Source: Alloalcanivorax balearicus MACL04
Lineage (GTDB): Bacteria > Pseudomonadota > Gammaproteobacteria > Pseudomonadales > Alcanivoracaceae
Assembly (NCBI RefSeq): GCF_025532145.1
Contig: NZ_ARXS01000001.1
Coordinates: forward strand, 360,141 to 424,140
DNA length: 64,000 nucleotides
Direction: 5' to 3'
Of this stretch, positions 1 to 10,486 are shown piece after piece (within the stretch, counting starts at the first letter, position 1; every line of letters begins with the position of its first letter). The position numbers were made by a program, and so were the translations under genes. The notes beneath the pieces were generated by a model. The model did not search any database, had not been told where the DNA came from, and was given only the letters and a program-made list of their open reading frames with translations.

Positions 1-723
1 CTCTCGGCGCTGTTCTGGGAAGCTCACGGCGAATATAACGACGCCTTGGTGGACTATAAGAAGGCGTTGGAGCTGCATCCGGAGGCGGATTGGCTCAAGG
101 CCGACGTGCAGCGGGTTTCCCGGGCCCTGGACGGCCAGCGCCAGCGCGGCATCGGCACCGTGGCGGTGATCTACGAACAGGGCGACGTGCCGGCGCGGCA
201 GGAAGTGAGCCTGCCCATTCCCACCCCGCATGGATTGTTCCTGGTGGCGTTCCCTTCCTATTCGGTGACGTCCGGATCCGTGGCCCGGCCGCTGACGTTT
301 CACGTTGCGGGGCAAAGCGCGCAAACCCGGGTACTGGCGGATGTCGGCGCCCTGGCGGCACGAAATCTGCGGGAGCAGGCGCCGGGAATGCTGATTCGTC
401 AGGTGCTGCGCGCCACCGGCAAGTATAATCTGCAAAAGAAAGCCAATGATGACTTTGGTGGCGCCGGGGCTTTTTTGACGCAACTGTTCAATTTGATCAG
501 CGAACAGGCTGACCGGCGCAGTTGGCTGGGCTTGCCGGCCTACGCCCAGGCCGGCCGTATCACCGTGCCCGTGGGGGAACAACAGGTTCTGTTGAGCGGC
601 CCAGGGGGCGATGCTAGCGTGACCGTACCGGTGGTGGAACGCGGCTTGACCTTGATTCACGTGACCGAACGCGCCGGGCGTCTGGTCGCCCGAGTGCTAC
701 CCGTTCAGGAGGGACCCTTATGA
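1..723 (+). CDS. COG3014-like protein, 5' partial
   Basis: The reading frame is open from the first base of the window, so the N-terminus is missing; an in-frame GTG lies at base 46 but nothing marks it as the true start. The visible 240 residues begin with a TPR-like stretch (EYNDALVDYKKALELHP), followed by a beta-rich region without membrane segments. This resembles the COG3014 family, whose function is not established, and which often sits beside YcfL and LpoB as here. The stop overlaps the next start (ATGA), so the genes are translationally coupled. A link to peptidoglycan synthase activation is inferred from the neighbours only. Confidence 0.6.
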   Translation, partial: LSALFWEAHGEYNDALVDYKKALELHPEADWLKADVQRVSRALDGQRQRGIGTVAVIYEQGDVPARQEVSLPIPTPHGLFLVAFPSYSVTSGSVARPLTFHVAGQSAQTRVLADVGALAARNLREQAPGMLIRQVLRATGKYNLQKKANDDFGGAGAFLTQLFNLISEQADRRSWLGLPAYAQAGRITVPVGEQQVLLSGPGGDASVTVPVVERGLTLIHVTERAGRLVARVLPVQEGPL

Positions 724-1118
724 CCCGTTTTCTTTGCCGCGTCGCGCCGATGCTGGCAGTGCTGCTGCTGACGGCATGTTCGGCCAGTAATATGTCGCGC
801 CTGGAAGTGGCGGATGACGGCGAGCATTTGCAGCTGTACTCCAATAACAGCCTGCTGGCCAGCCGCTTGTCGGTGGAGGAAGTGCGGCGCAAGCGGGTCA
901 ATGACCTGCTGTACATGCAGGCCACGTTGGAAAACGGCTGGAAGTTTGAACTGGATTTCCAGTACAAGATCAAATGGTTCGACCAGCAAGGCTTTGAATT
1001 GGCGCCGCAATCCCAACCCTGGCGCCAGTTGGTGATGGCCGGCCGCAGTCAGGCCAATGTACAGGCGGTGGCGCCCAACCCCAGTGCCGTGCGCTTTGAA
1101 ATCTGGGTGCGTGAATAA
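720..1118 (+). CDS. YcfL-like lipoprotein (DUF1425)
   Basis: A 132-residue protein with a lipoprotein signal: hydrophobic residues 9-17, then a lipobox LLTAC with Cys20 as the lipidation site. The rest is a single small beta-rich domain typical of the YcfL/DUF1425 family, whose role is unknown. A strong ribosome site AGGAGGG lies 7 bases before the ATG, and the start overlaps the preceding stop by four bases. The order ycfL-lpoB is the same as in Escherichia coli, which supports the family call. Expected location is the periplasmic face of the outer membrane. Confidence 0.72.
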   Translation: MTRFLCRVAPMLAVLLLTACSASNMSRLEVADDGEHLQLYSNNSLLASRLSVEEVRRKRVNDLLYMQATLENGWKFELDFQYKIKWFDQQGFELAPQSQPWRQLVMAGRSQANVQAVAPNPSAVRFEIWVRE

Positions 1119-1156
1119 CGCCCCGACCCAATGGATGCCCGCGAGGAGAAGCGAAG

Positions 1157-1747
1157 ATGCGCGTAGTGATGGCGATGATGCTGGGAGTGGCACTGCTGGC
1201 AAGCGGTTGTGCCTCGAAAGTGGAATACGGCGACCCCCAGGCGCGGGAGACCGTGACTCCGGATTTCGGCTCCTCCGACCTGCAGATGATCGCCACCAAG
1301 ATGGTGGATGACATGATGGTGTTCCCGCCGGTGGTGGAACTCACCCGCAACCGTCGCCCGGTGCTGTTCGTGGACCGGGTCAAGAACAAGACCAGCGAGC
1401 ATGTGGACACCGAATCCATCACCGACACCATCCAGTCCAGGCTGATCAACTCCGGCAAGTTCCGTTTCGTCGACATGACCGTGGTGGACCGCGTGCGTCA
1501 GCAACTGGAGTACCAACAGGACTCCGGCATGGTGGATCAGTCCACCGCCGCCCAGATGGGGCGGCAGATCGGCGCCGAGTTCATGCTCTACGGTAATCTG
1601 TCCTCCATCGTTAAACGGGATAACAGCACCAAGGACGTGTATTACAAATTCACGCTCAAACTGCTGAACATCCAGAGCGGCATCATCGAATGGTCCGGTG
1701 AGAAGGAAATCCGCAAGACCCGCAGTCGCAGCCTGTTTGGTTTATAA
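1157..1747 (+). CDS. lpoB: Penicillin-binding protein activator LpoB
   Basis: A 196-residue outer-membrane lipoprotein: signal peptide to about residue 17 with lipobox LASGC (Cys18). The mature part carries the LpoB core: RPVLFVDRVKNKTSEHVDTESITD, a TolB-N-like fold, and the segment AAQMGRQIGAEFMLYGNLSSI. LpoB reaches across the periplasm to stimulate the synthase PBP1b. The disordered proline-rich linker seen in the enteric protein is short here. The ribosome site GAGGAGAAG precedes the ATG. It sits directly after a YcfL-like gene, as in enterics. The family is clear; the actual PBP partner is inferred. Confidence 0.8.
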   Translation: MRVVMAMMLGVALLASGCASKVEYGDPQARETVTPDFGSSDLQMIATKMVDDMMVFPPVVELTRNRRPVLFVDRVKNKTSEHVDTESITDTIQSRLINSGKFRFVDMTVVDRVRQQLEYQQDSGMVDQSTAAQMGRQIGAEFMLYGNLSSIVKRDNSTKDVYYKFTLKLLNIQSGIIEWSGEKEIRKTRSRSLFGL

Positions 1748-1777
1748 CGGGCTGCCCCAATGGGCACGGAGGCAGTT

Positions 1778-3076
1778 ATGGTGACCCGGTCTTATCGAAT
1801 CATCCTGGTGGCGATAGGCCTGCTGTTAAGCGGCCTGGTCTGGAGTGCCACCGAAACCGTCAAAGTGACCGCCGAGGGTTATGGTGAAACACCGCAACAT
1901 GCGGTCACCGAGGCGCTGGTGGGCGCGGTGCGTCAGGCTGGAGGTGTGGCGTTGGCGGTGGATCCCTCCTTTCGCCGTCAGGTCAGCCAGTGGGTAATCC
2001 GGCGTGAGGGGGACGTCAGCACCTGGATAGGCAGCCAGACCTCGGTAGCGGATCCGCAGTTGCCTACCCTGGGCAGTTTGCAGGGCTATCGGGTGCTCGC
2101 GGTGAATCGGGTCGACGACGCCTTGTGGAAAGCGAGCGTGGAAGCCCGGGTGCTGCGTTATCAGTCCTTGCGTCCGGGGCGTGGACACCTTCCCGCCATC
2201 GCGGTGATGCCCTTCGAAACCCGTGCCAATGAATATCAATTGGGTGAAGTGACCATCGGTGCCGCCGAGGTGCAAAGCCGGCTGCGGGACGATCTGGTCG
2301 ATGCGTTCACGCAGGCGGGCCGGTTCCGGGTGCTTGATCGTGCCCACCAGGCAGCGTTGGAACGGGAAAGAGCGACGGTGTCCGGTGGCAGCGTCGATCC
2401 GGCGGAATGGGCCCGGCTGGGCCGGGTGCAAGGCGCCGATGTGTTGCTGGTGGGGCGCATCGAGGACTTCAGTATCGGCGACCGTCAACGTCGCTTTTAT
2501 GGCGCCGACTTCCAGGGGTTCGAGCCCCGTGTGCGGGTCCGCTACCGGCTACTGGATACCGCCACCGGTGAAGTGTTGTGGAGCGACTTGTTCGACTGGC
2601 GGCAGGACGAGGCCACGGTGCGGGCCTGGGCGCGTCAGCAGAACATCGAGGATCGCCGCCATCCTGAGCGTCTGGCCGACCGGCTCTATCCCAGTATCGC
2701 CCGGGCCTTGAGTGGCGCCGCCACCGACGTGCTGTATCCGGTGCGGGTCTTGAAAGTCAGCGGCGATATGCTCTACCTGAGCCAGGGCGCGGGGCGGTTG
2801 GAGACCGATGCGATAGTGTCGGTATACCGGCCGGGGGAACAGATCAAGGACCCGGACACCGGTTTACCGATTCAACTGGCCGGTGCGGAGCTGACCCGGG
2901 CGCGGGTGATCGAGACCCGTGAAGGGTACGCGCTGGCGCGAGTGACCCAGGCTGCTGCCGCGGTGCAGGCCGGTGACCGGGTGCGGGTGTTGGGGATCGC
3001 GGCTTCGGGGGAGCAAGGGCCGGCCGGACAACCGCCCTCCCCCGGCTCCTCGGAAGCGCCGATCCGCTGGGACTGA
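1778..3076 (+). CDS. CsgG/FlgT-like periplasmic protein
   Basis: The chosen ATG has GGAGG six bases upstream; an earlier in-frame ATG at 1760 lies before that site and is unlikely. The product has 432 residues with an N-terminal signal segment (ILVAIGLLLSGLVWSA). After it come a domain with SHS2/FlgT-N flavour (VKVTAEGYGETPQHAVTEALVGAVRQAGG), a central TolB/CsgG-like domain (PAIAVMPFETRANEY through GADVLLVGRIEDF), and a C-terminal beta domain with a proline-rich tail. The three-part layout resembles flagellar FlgT and curli CsgG/HfaB relatives. No flagellar or curli gene is nearby. It follows lpoB by 30 bases and probably shares its transcript; exact function unknown. Confidence 0.6.
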   Translation: MVTRSYRIILVAIGLLLSGLVWSATETVKVTAEGYGETPQHAVTEALVGAVRQAGGVALAVDPSFRRQVSQWVIRREGDVSTWIGSQTSVADPQLPTLGSLQGYRVLAVNRVDDALWKASVEARVLRYQSLRPGRGHLPAIAVMPFETRANEYQLGEVTIGAAEVQSRLRDDLVDAFTQAGRFRVLDRAHQAALERERATVSGGSVDPAEWARLGRVQGADVLLVGRIEDFSIGDRQRRFYGADFQGFEPRVRVRYRLLDTATGEVLWSDLFDWRQDEATVRAWARQQNIEDRRHPERLADRLYPSIARALSGAATDVLYPVRVLKVSGDMLYLSQGAGRLETDAIVSVYRPGEQIKDPDTGLPIQLAGAELTRARVIETREGYALARVTQAAAAVQAGDRVRVLGIAASGEQGPAGQPPSPGSSEAPIRWD

Positions 3077-3109
3077 CGAGCCGCGATAGCCCATTCCGAG
3101 GAGGTGCCG

Positions 3110-4873
3110 ATGGAAGGTTTTTTCGTACAAGCGTTAGTGCTGTTGGGCGCAGCGGTGCTGCTGTTGCCATTGTTTCAGCGCCTGGGACTGGGCAGCATCC
3201 TCGGTTATCTGGTGGCCGGCGTGATCGTGGGGCCGATGGGCCTGGCCGCTATCCAGGGTGCGGATCGGGTATTGCATTTCGCCGAACTGGGCGTGGTGTT
3301 GATGCTGTTCGTGGTGGGCCTGGAGCTGGCTCCGCAACAGCTATGGGCGCGGCGGCGCCAGCTGATGGGCATGGGCGTGAGCCAGGTGGTGCTAAGCGCC
3401 GCCCTGCTGACCGGCTTTTTCCTGTGGTGGGGTGAGCCGACCAACGCCTCCATTGCCATTGGTGCCACCCTGGCGTTGTCCTCCACCGCCTTTGCCGTGC
3501 AAATGCTGGTGGAGACCCGGCAGTTGGGTACCCCCCAGGGGCGGGGTGCTTTTTCCATTCTGTTATTCCAGGATCTGGCGGTGATCCCGCTGCTGCTGCT
3601 GCTGCCGGCCTTGGCCGGTGGTGCGGAGGGCGCGGATAAACCCAATCTGCTGATCGGTTTTCTGGCGCTTGCCGGCATGGTCCTGGCAGGGCGTTATCTG
3701 CTGAATCCCTGGCTTGGCTGGCTGGCCAAGCTGCATAACCGGGAATTGATGACCGCCACGGCCTTGTTGCTGGTCCTGAGTGCCGCCGCCTTGATGGAAA
3801 TGCTGCATCTTTCCATGGGGCTGGGCGCTTTCGTGGCCGGTATGTTGCTGGCCAATTCGCCCTATCGGGAGCAACTCGATACCGATATCCAGCCGTTCAA
3901 GGGACTGCTGCTGGGCCTGTTCTTCATGGCCATCGGCATGACCATGGATCTGCGGCTGCTGGTGCAGGCGCCCTTGGACATCCTGGCCTGGGGTGTGGCG
4001 CTGCTGGCGCTGAAAACCCTGGTGTTGATGGTGATCGCCAAAGTCTCCGGCAACAGCTGGCGTGGCGCGCTGCTGTTCGGATTACTACTCAGTCAAGGCG
4101 GTGAATTCGCCTTTGTGCTGTTCACTCAGGCCGGCGCTCTGGGGTTATTGGGCAGCGATGACATTGGCCGCTTGAACCTGGTGGTGGCGCTGTCCATGGC
4201 CGCCACCCCATTGCTGTTGAAACTGGTTACCCGGCTCTGGCCGGAACAGCGGCCCAGTGCCGCCCTGCCCGAGGAGCCGATTCCCGATAATCAGGAGCCA
4301 CAGGTGGTGGTGGCCGGATTCGGCCGCTTTGGCCAGATCATCGGCCGTATTCTGCTGAGCCGGAATATACCGTTCACCGCGCTGGACACCAATCCGGAGC
4401 ACATCGATACCGTGCGGCGTTACGGCAACCAGGTGTATTTCGGCGACGTTACCCGGCTGGATCTGCTCCACCATGCCGGTATCGGGCATGCCCGTGTGGT
4501 GGTGCTGGCGGTGGATGGCGTGGAGGACTCACTGCGCGCCGCTCATTTGATTCTCGAACATTTTCCCAAGGTAACTCTGATTGCCCGGGCGCGGGACCGT
4601 CATCATGCCTATTCCCTGCTGGCCCTCGGGGTGCAGCATGTGGTGCGGGAAACGCTGGAATCCAGTCTGCGCGCCAGCCAGGCGGTACTGACTCAGCTTG
4701 GTCTGCCGGAGACCACCGCCATCGATCTGGTGCGCACCTTCCGTGAAGTGGACGAGCGGCTGCTGCGCGAACAGGTGGCCCATCGTGATGAGTTGGAGAA
4801 ACTGATCGAACTGTCCGCCCGTGGACGCGAGGAACTGCAGTCCCTGCTCAGCGCGGATCGGGAGCAGGAATAG
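3110..4873 (+). CDS. Kef-type CPA2 cation:proton antiporter with TrkA-N domain
   Basis: A 587-residue membrane protein. Residues 1 to about 380 hold some twelve transmembrane helices of the Na+/H+ exchanger fold. Residues about 400-520 form a Rossmann RCK/TrkA-N domain opening with VVVAGFGRFGQIIGRILLSRNIPFTALD, which binds a nucleotide and gates the pore. A charged helical tail follows. The architecture is that of KefB/KefC/YbaL, which exchange potassium for protons, in the enteric members under glutathione-adduct control. The ATG at 3110 is preferred because AGGAGG lies five bases upstream; the GTG six bases earlier overlaps that site. No KefF/KefG partner is adjacent, so the exact subtype is uncertain. 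Confidence 0.85.
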   Translation: MEGFFVQALVLLGAAVLLLPLFQRLGLGSILGYLVAGVIVGPMGLAAIQGADRVLHFAELGVVLMLFVVGLELAPQQLWARRRQLMGMGVSQVVLSAALLTGFFLWWGEPTNASIAIGATLALSSTAFAVQMLVETRQLGTPQGRGAFSILLFQDLAVIPLLLLLPALAGGAEGADKPNLLIGFLALAGMVLAGRYLLNPWLGWLAKLHNRELMTATALLLVLSAAALMEMLHLSMGLGAFVAGMLLANSPYREQLDTDIQPFKGLLLGLFFMAIGMTMDLRLLVQAPLDILAWGVALLALKTLVLMVIAKVSGNSWRGALLFGLLLSQGGEFAFVLFTQAGALGLLGSDDIGRLNLVVALSMAATPLLLKLVTRLWPEQRPSAALPEEPIPDNQEPQVVVAGFGRFGQIIGRILLSRNIPFTALDTNPEHIDTVRRYGNQVYFGDVTRLDLLHHAGIGHARVVVLAVDGVEDSLRAAHLILEHFPKVTLIARARDRHHAYSLLALGVQHVVRETLESSLRASQAVLTQLGLPETTAIDLVRTFREVDERLLREQVAHRDELEKLIELSARGREELQSLLSADREQE

Positions 4874-4893
4874 ACACGATTTCCAGCAGCGTG

Positions 4894-5700
4894 TCAGCTT
4901 GGAGGCGGGGCGGCGGTGACGACGAAGACCGCGGTGCTCTGGTACCAGATCTTCAGTTCGCTATCGCACCAGGTCACGGTGGCCACATGAGGGCCAGGCG
5001 CCAGGGTTTCCGGCGAGAAGGTGTAGCGGATAGTGTCATCTTCTTTTTCCATCGCGGTCATCGGCGCCACGCTTAGACGCTGGTCCAGGCTGATGTGCAC
5101 CCGCTCCACGCCATTACCTTCTCCCTCCTCGTTTGCCGGAAAGGCGATGGTTAGTGGGGTGTCGCTTTGATAAAGACCGCCGGGTCCGGTGCCGCTCGGA
5201 TTTTCCCAACGATAGAGGGTGTCGTCCGCCTGGGGCGGCAGCTCGATGGCCAGACGTCCTTGCTGGAAACGGGTGATCCAACTGAACGCCACATTATCCG
5301 TCATCCCCTCACGCCGGGTCTCGCCGGATACCGTGGTCACCCCGACCTGGGCTCCCGGCGCCACGGCTCGGGTGGTCCAGGTCAGGGCGGGGTCGGCGAG
5401 CAGGTCCGCGGCCAGTTCCGCCTGTTCCGAAGTCTGACGGGCGAAGGCCATGATGTCGGGGTAAAGCGCCCGGCTTTCCCGGCTGAGCAGGTTCCAGCCG
5501 GCTTCGGATTCCCTCCGGGCCAGATGATCCAGAAACAGTCGCACCGTGCTCTGATGTGTTTCCACGGGCACGCCCGCCACCGCCGGTGGTCCCGGAGGAT
5601 GGGAGAAAGGCGGCGGCGGCGCGGGCCGGGAAGGGCCCTCATCGCAAGCGATCAGCAGCAAACCCAAACCTATCGCCAGGGCAGGAAAAAAAGACTTCAT
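4894..5700 (-). CDS. Uncharacterised lipoprotein
   Basis: The product has 268 residues when started at the ATG heading MKSFFPALAIGLGLLLIAC; that signal peptide and lipobox (Cys19) decide the start over an ATG 21 codons upstream. A proline-rich linker (residues about 25-45) tethers a globular part. The region LFLDHLARRESEAGWNLLSRESRALYP is reminiscent of small secreted NTF2-like or Lumazine-type folds, but I cannot place it in a named family. It ends convergently 20 bases from the antiporter gene. No function is assigned. The signs of lipidation and outer-membrane or periplasmic location are clear. Confidence 0.6.
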   Translation of the reverse strand: MKSFFPALAIGLGLLLIACDEGPSRPAPPPPFSHPPGPPAVAGVPVETHQSTVRLFLDHLARRESEAGWNLLSRESRALYPDIMAFARQTSEQAELAADLLADPALTWTTRAVAPGAQVGVTTVSGETRREGMTDNVAFSWITRFQQGRLAIELPPQADDTLYRWENPSGTGPGGLYQSDTPLTIAFPANEEGEGNGVERVHISLDQRLSVAPMTAMEKEDDTIRYTFSPETLAPGPHVATVTWCDSELKIWYQSTAVFVVTAAPPPS

Positions 5701-5759
5701 GGACCAACCGTGCCATCGATTTCCACTCAAGGATACTCCCCGCCCCGGCGGCGGCGCCA

Positions 5760-6119
5760 TCATCCATGGCGCACGACATCCACCGGAATGCCGTTGGGAT
5801 CACGGACGACAAAGTGGCGGTCGCCCCAGGGTTCGTCCCGCAGTGGCACTTCGATGTCGACCCCGGCGTCGCGGAATCGCTGGTATTGCGCATCCACATC
5901 GTCCACATCCACGGCGACCCAGGCGCCGCTCGTCACCGTTTGCCGGAACATGGGGGCTTGTGCCGCCTGATCGGGCTTCAGGAAGCCCAACTCGCCGCCC
6001 CCCAGGCTCAACAAAACGAACCAGTCGCTGTCGAACAGAACCTCGCTGCCGAAGTGGCTCACGTAAAAGTCCCTTGCCGCCATGGGATCCGTCACCACCA
6101 GACCTGACCACAGTTTCAT
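5760..6119 (-). CDS. VOC family (glyoxalase/bleomycin resistance-like) protein
   Basis: A 119-residue single-module vicinal oxygen chelate protein. The first beta-alpha-beta unit reads GLVVTDPMAARDFYVSHFG and the second ends with FVVRDPNGIPVDVV, the usual DPNGxxxE-type tail but with Asp in place of the terminal metal-binding Glu. Such proteins act as dimers in detoxification, dioxygenation or metallo-antibiotic binding; the substrate cannot be read from sequence. It lies 12 bases after the AraC-type regulator gene and is probably co-transcribed with it. Confidence 0.75.
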   Translation of the reverse strand: MKLWSGLVVTDPMAARDFYVSHFGSEVLFDSDWFVLLSLGGGELGFLKPDQAAQAPMFRQTVTSGAWVAVDVDDVDAQYQRFRDAGVDIEVPLRDEPWGDRHFVVRDPNGIPVDVVRHG

Positions 6120-6131
6120 CGTCGATCTCCG

Positions 6132-6932
6132 TCAGATAGGAGCCCTTGAACAGGCTCCGGGAAGTGTCAGATTAGGGGGGGGGGTGCGCACCGCGTCTTG
6201 AATAAAAGCGACATCGTGATCGGGCAAAATGGCGGCGGCGGGGGTCACGCCCATCACCCGTTTCAGGGTACGGGTCATATGGCTCTGGTCGGCGAAGCCG
6301 GCGTCCTGGGCCAGCGCCGCCAGGGGCGGTACGCCTTCTTGAGTCAGGGTTCGGATCAGCCATTGGCAGCGGCGGATGGTCAGAAAGGTCATCGGGCTGA
6401 TACCCAGGCGCTGCTGAAATTGCCTTTGTAGTTGGCGCTTGCTCACTCCGAAGGCATGGCAAACAGGGGCGATACCGCTTTTCCAGGGCGCGTGGAGCAG
6501 CCAACGATCCAGGGCGTCGGTCTCCACCGGGTAATGCGCCAGCCAGTCCAGCAGCCGCTGATCAAGGATCCGACCTGGATGCGGATGGGTAAAAACTTGG
6601 GAGTCCAATGTCGCGATCAGCCCGCGATGGTCTGGCAAAGGGAGGGCGCTGTCGCGCAGTTCCGCCGCCGGTAGCGGCAGAAAATGACGGTGCTGTCCCG
6701 GATGGAAACGAATGCCGAGATAGTGATGGCCGGCCTGTACGCGGGCGGTTCCCGGGGCGGTGGTGGAACCGTAGGCGGTGACGGTGAGGTCATGACTGGC
6801 GGCCAGGACCAGATCCACACAGCCATCGGGCAGGATGCGGTGGTCACCGGCGCTACTGTTCCGGCTAAGCCAGTAATGGCTGATGTAACGCCGCAACCGG
6901 GGATGCGGTGCGAACGGCATCAACAGGTCCAC
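6132..6932 (-). CDS. AraC family transcriptional regulator
   Basis: A 266-residue regulator. Residues about 1-150 form an effector domain of the type often found in AraC-like proteins with RxxIxHYWxS and ILPDGCVDLVL motifs. Residues about 160-250 hold the two helix-turn-helix units (VSKRQLQRQFQQRLGISPMTF and AALAQDAGFADQSHMTRTLKRVMGVTP), matching the AraC DNA-binding signature. Start is a GTG with GGGAGG about eight bases upstream; an ATG four codons later is possible. It probably controls the downstream VOC gene and itself; the inducer is unknown. Confidence 0.78.
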   Translation of the reverse strand: MDLLMPFAPHPRLRRYISHYWLSRNSSAGDHRILPDGCVDLVLAASHDLTVTAYGSTTAPGTARVQAGHHYLGIRFHPGQHRHFLPLPAAELRDSALPLPDHRGLIATLDSQVFTHPHPGRILDQRLLDWLAHYPVETDALDRWLLHAPWKSGIAPVCHAFGVSKRQLQRQFQQRLGISPMTFLTIRRCQWLIRTLTQEGVPPLAALAQDAGFADQSHMTRTLKRVMGVTPAAAILPDHDVAFIQDAVRTPPPNLTLPGACSRAPI

Positions 6933-6961
6933 CGTCGGAGCCTCCCATTAAGAGACGATTC

Positions 6962-7017
6962 AGCCCCATATTACCCGGCTGATCCGGGCCGTCATACACC
7001 GGATCAGCCGAGGGGCT
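6962..7017 (-). terminator. Nested hairpin downstream of ggt
   Basis: A perfect 12-bp stem (6976-6987 with 6999-7010, CGGCTGATCCGG and its complement) closes an 11-base loop and is flanked by a further AGCCCC/GGGGCT pairing. It starts at the ggt stop codon and ends before the AraC gene. There is no U-tract on either strand, so it is either a factor-dependent terminator or an RNA-stabilising hairpin rather than a classical intrinsic terminator. Confidence 0.5.
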
Positions 7018-8705
7018 CAGGAATCCGGGGGCCGCACCCGGGCGGCGCCAATGCCTCGTGGATCACTGGCGGCGGTGACCTCGCCGGTACGCTTATTCCA
7101 GTAAATCGCCTGCATGTTGCCGTAGCGGCGGCCGGTGGATTTCAGGGTATGGCCGCGTAGCTCGAGCCCGCGGGCCTCCGCGGTGCCCAGGAAGTCCGGT
7201 TCCACTTCCACTTCGTCCGGCAGGTATTGATGGTGAAAACGAACCCGTGAAACCCAGTCTTCCACCGGTTTACCATCCACCGCCTCCAGCACGCCGAGCA
7301 GGACCATGGAGATAATGCGGCTGCCGCCAGGGGTGCCGAGAATGGCGACGCCGTCCTTCATTTCCACGAAGGTCGGCGTCATTGAGGACAGGGGGCGCTT
7401 GCCGGGGGCGATGGCGTTGGCCTTACTGCCGACCAGGCCATAGGCGTTGGGGCTGCCCGGTTTGGCGGAAAAATCGTCCATCTCATTGTTGAGCAGGACA
7501 CCGGTGCCGGGGGGCACGAAAGCACTGCCGAAGGGCAGATTTATGCTGAGCGTGGCGGCGACCCGGTTGCCTTCGCCATCGAGCACGGACAGGTGGGTGG
7601 TATGGAAGCCCTCCTCCACCGTCACCGGATCACCGAGGCTGGCGCTGGGTGTGGCCTTGTCCAGCTCGATGCCGGCGGCCCGCGCCTTGGCGTAGGACTT
7701 ACTCACCAATTTATCCACAGGCATATCCACAAAGTCCGGGTCACCCATGTAGCGGGCGCGATCCTGGTAACCGCGCCGCATGGCTTCCACCGCAAGGTGT
7801 GGAAGTAAGTCCTCACTAATCTCGCCGCCATTGAAATTACTGAGAATGTTGAGCGTCTCCATCATCACCAGCCCGCCGGAGGAAGGCGGCGGCGCGGAAA
7901 CGATGCGGGCTCCCCGGTACTCGCCGGTGATGGGTGTCCGCTCTTTTACCCGATAGTTTTCCAAGTCTTCCAGGGTCCAGATACCCCCGGCTTCGCGAAC
8001 CCCTGAAACCATCTTCCTGGCCAGCGGGCCACGGTAAAAACCGTTGAAGCCCTGGTCGGCGATGGCTTGCAAAACCTTGGCCAGATCCGGCTGGCGGATC
8101 GTCGTGCCGGCCTCGGGAATCTTGCCGTCGCGCAGAAAGATGGAGGCCGCTTCCGGGTAGCGATTGAGCACGTCCACGCGGTAGCCAGCCAGGGTCCGGT
8201 AATGGTCTTCCACCGGGAAGCCATCGCGGGCCAGACGGATCGCCGGTGCCAGGGTCCGGGCCAGCGGCAGACGTCCGTAGCGCTCGCTCAGGTGGACGAA
8301 GGCCGCGGCCTGGCCGGGGATGCCGGCGGCCAGGGGGCCATTGATGGCGCGGTCGCGCACGACTTCGCCCTGGTCATCCTGAAACAGCGTTTCGGTGGCT
8401 GCGGCGGGCGCGGTTTCCCGGGCGTCCACCATGGTTTCATAGCCATCCTTCTGGCGATGGAGCAACCAGAAACCGCCACCGCCCATGCCGGCGGAGTAAG
8501 GTTCCACCACCGCCAGGGCGGCGGCTACCGCGATGGCGGCGTCGAAGGCGTTACCCCCCTTATCCAGCACCTCAAAGCCGGCCTCGGTGGCGAGGGGGTG
8601 GGCACTGGCGATGGCCGCTTTATCGGGAGCGCCGGCCACGGCGGCGGTGCCGCACAGCAAGGTGAAACCGGCAAACAGGGACAGCAGCAAGGCACGCGGT
8701 GTCAT
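7017..8705 (-). CDS. ggt: Gamma-glutamyltranspeptidase
   Basis: A 562-residue exported enzyme with a signal peptide at residues 1-24 (LLLSLFAGFTLLCGTAAVAGA). It cleaves the gamma-glutamyl bond of glutathione and transfers the glutamyl group to acceptors or water in the periplasm. The proenzyme self-cleaves before Thr369, the first Thr in TTHLSVLDGEG, to give large and small subunits. The substrate-binding segment PSSGGLVMMETLNIL and the small-subunit signature LNNEMDDF are present. Length and motifs fit the family. It is monocistronic by spacing, with a strong hairpin immediately after the stop. Confidence 0.93.
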   Translation of the reverse strand: MTPRALLLSLFAGFTLLCGTAAVAGAPDKAAIASAHPLATEAGFEVLDKGGNAFDAAIAVAAALAVVEPYSAGMGGGGFWLLHRQKDGYETMVDARETAPAAATETLFQDDQGEVVRDRAINGPLAAGIPGQAAAFVHLSERYGRLPLARTLAPAIRLARDGFPVEDHYRTLAGYRVDVLNRYPEAASIFLRDGKIPEAGTTIRQPDLAKVLQAIADQGFNGFYRGPLARKMVSGVREAGGIWTLEDLENYRVKERTPITGEYRGARIVSAPPPSSGGLVMMETLNILSNFNGGEISEDLLPHLAVEAMRRGYQDRARYMGDPDFVDMPVDKLVSKSYAKARAAGIELDKATPSASLGDPVTVEEGFHTTHLSVLDGEGNRVAATLSINLPFGSAFVPPGTGVLLNNEMDDFSAKPGSPNAYGLVGSKANAIAPGKRPLSSMTPTFVEMKDGVAILGTPGGSRIISMVLLGVLEAVDGKPVEDWVSRVRFHHQYLPDEVEVEPDFLGTAEARGLELRGHTLKSTGRRYGNMQAIYWNKRTGEVTAASDPRGIGAARVRPPDS

Positions 8706-8784
8706 AAGGAGGCTCCTGATTCAATCCGTACCGGTGGGCTCTTCTCTTCACCAAGCATCTTCACCAACGAGCAGGCCGGCGGTG

Positions 8785-10408
<1,624 letters not shown>

Positions 10409-10437
10409 GACGGTTCTCCCTGATGAGTGGCCCGCCA

Positions 10438-10468
10438 CTGTAAAGTGTAGAGTATGCTCTAAGGTCAA
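10438..10468 (-). promoter_or_regulatory. MerR-type promoter of the epimerase gene with operator dyad
   Basis: Read on the minus strand, a -35 box TTGACC (10463-10468) and a -10-like TTACAG (10438-10443) are separated by 19 bp, the over-long spacing typical of MerR-activated promoters. The spacer holds a perfect inverted repeat TAGAG-N4-CTCTA (10448-10461). The dyad lies between the divergent epimerase and MerR genes, so the regulator could control both directions. Confidence 0.6.
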
Positions 10469-10486
10469 TATCAGTCGGAGAGAAAG

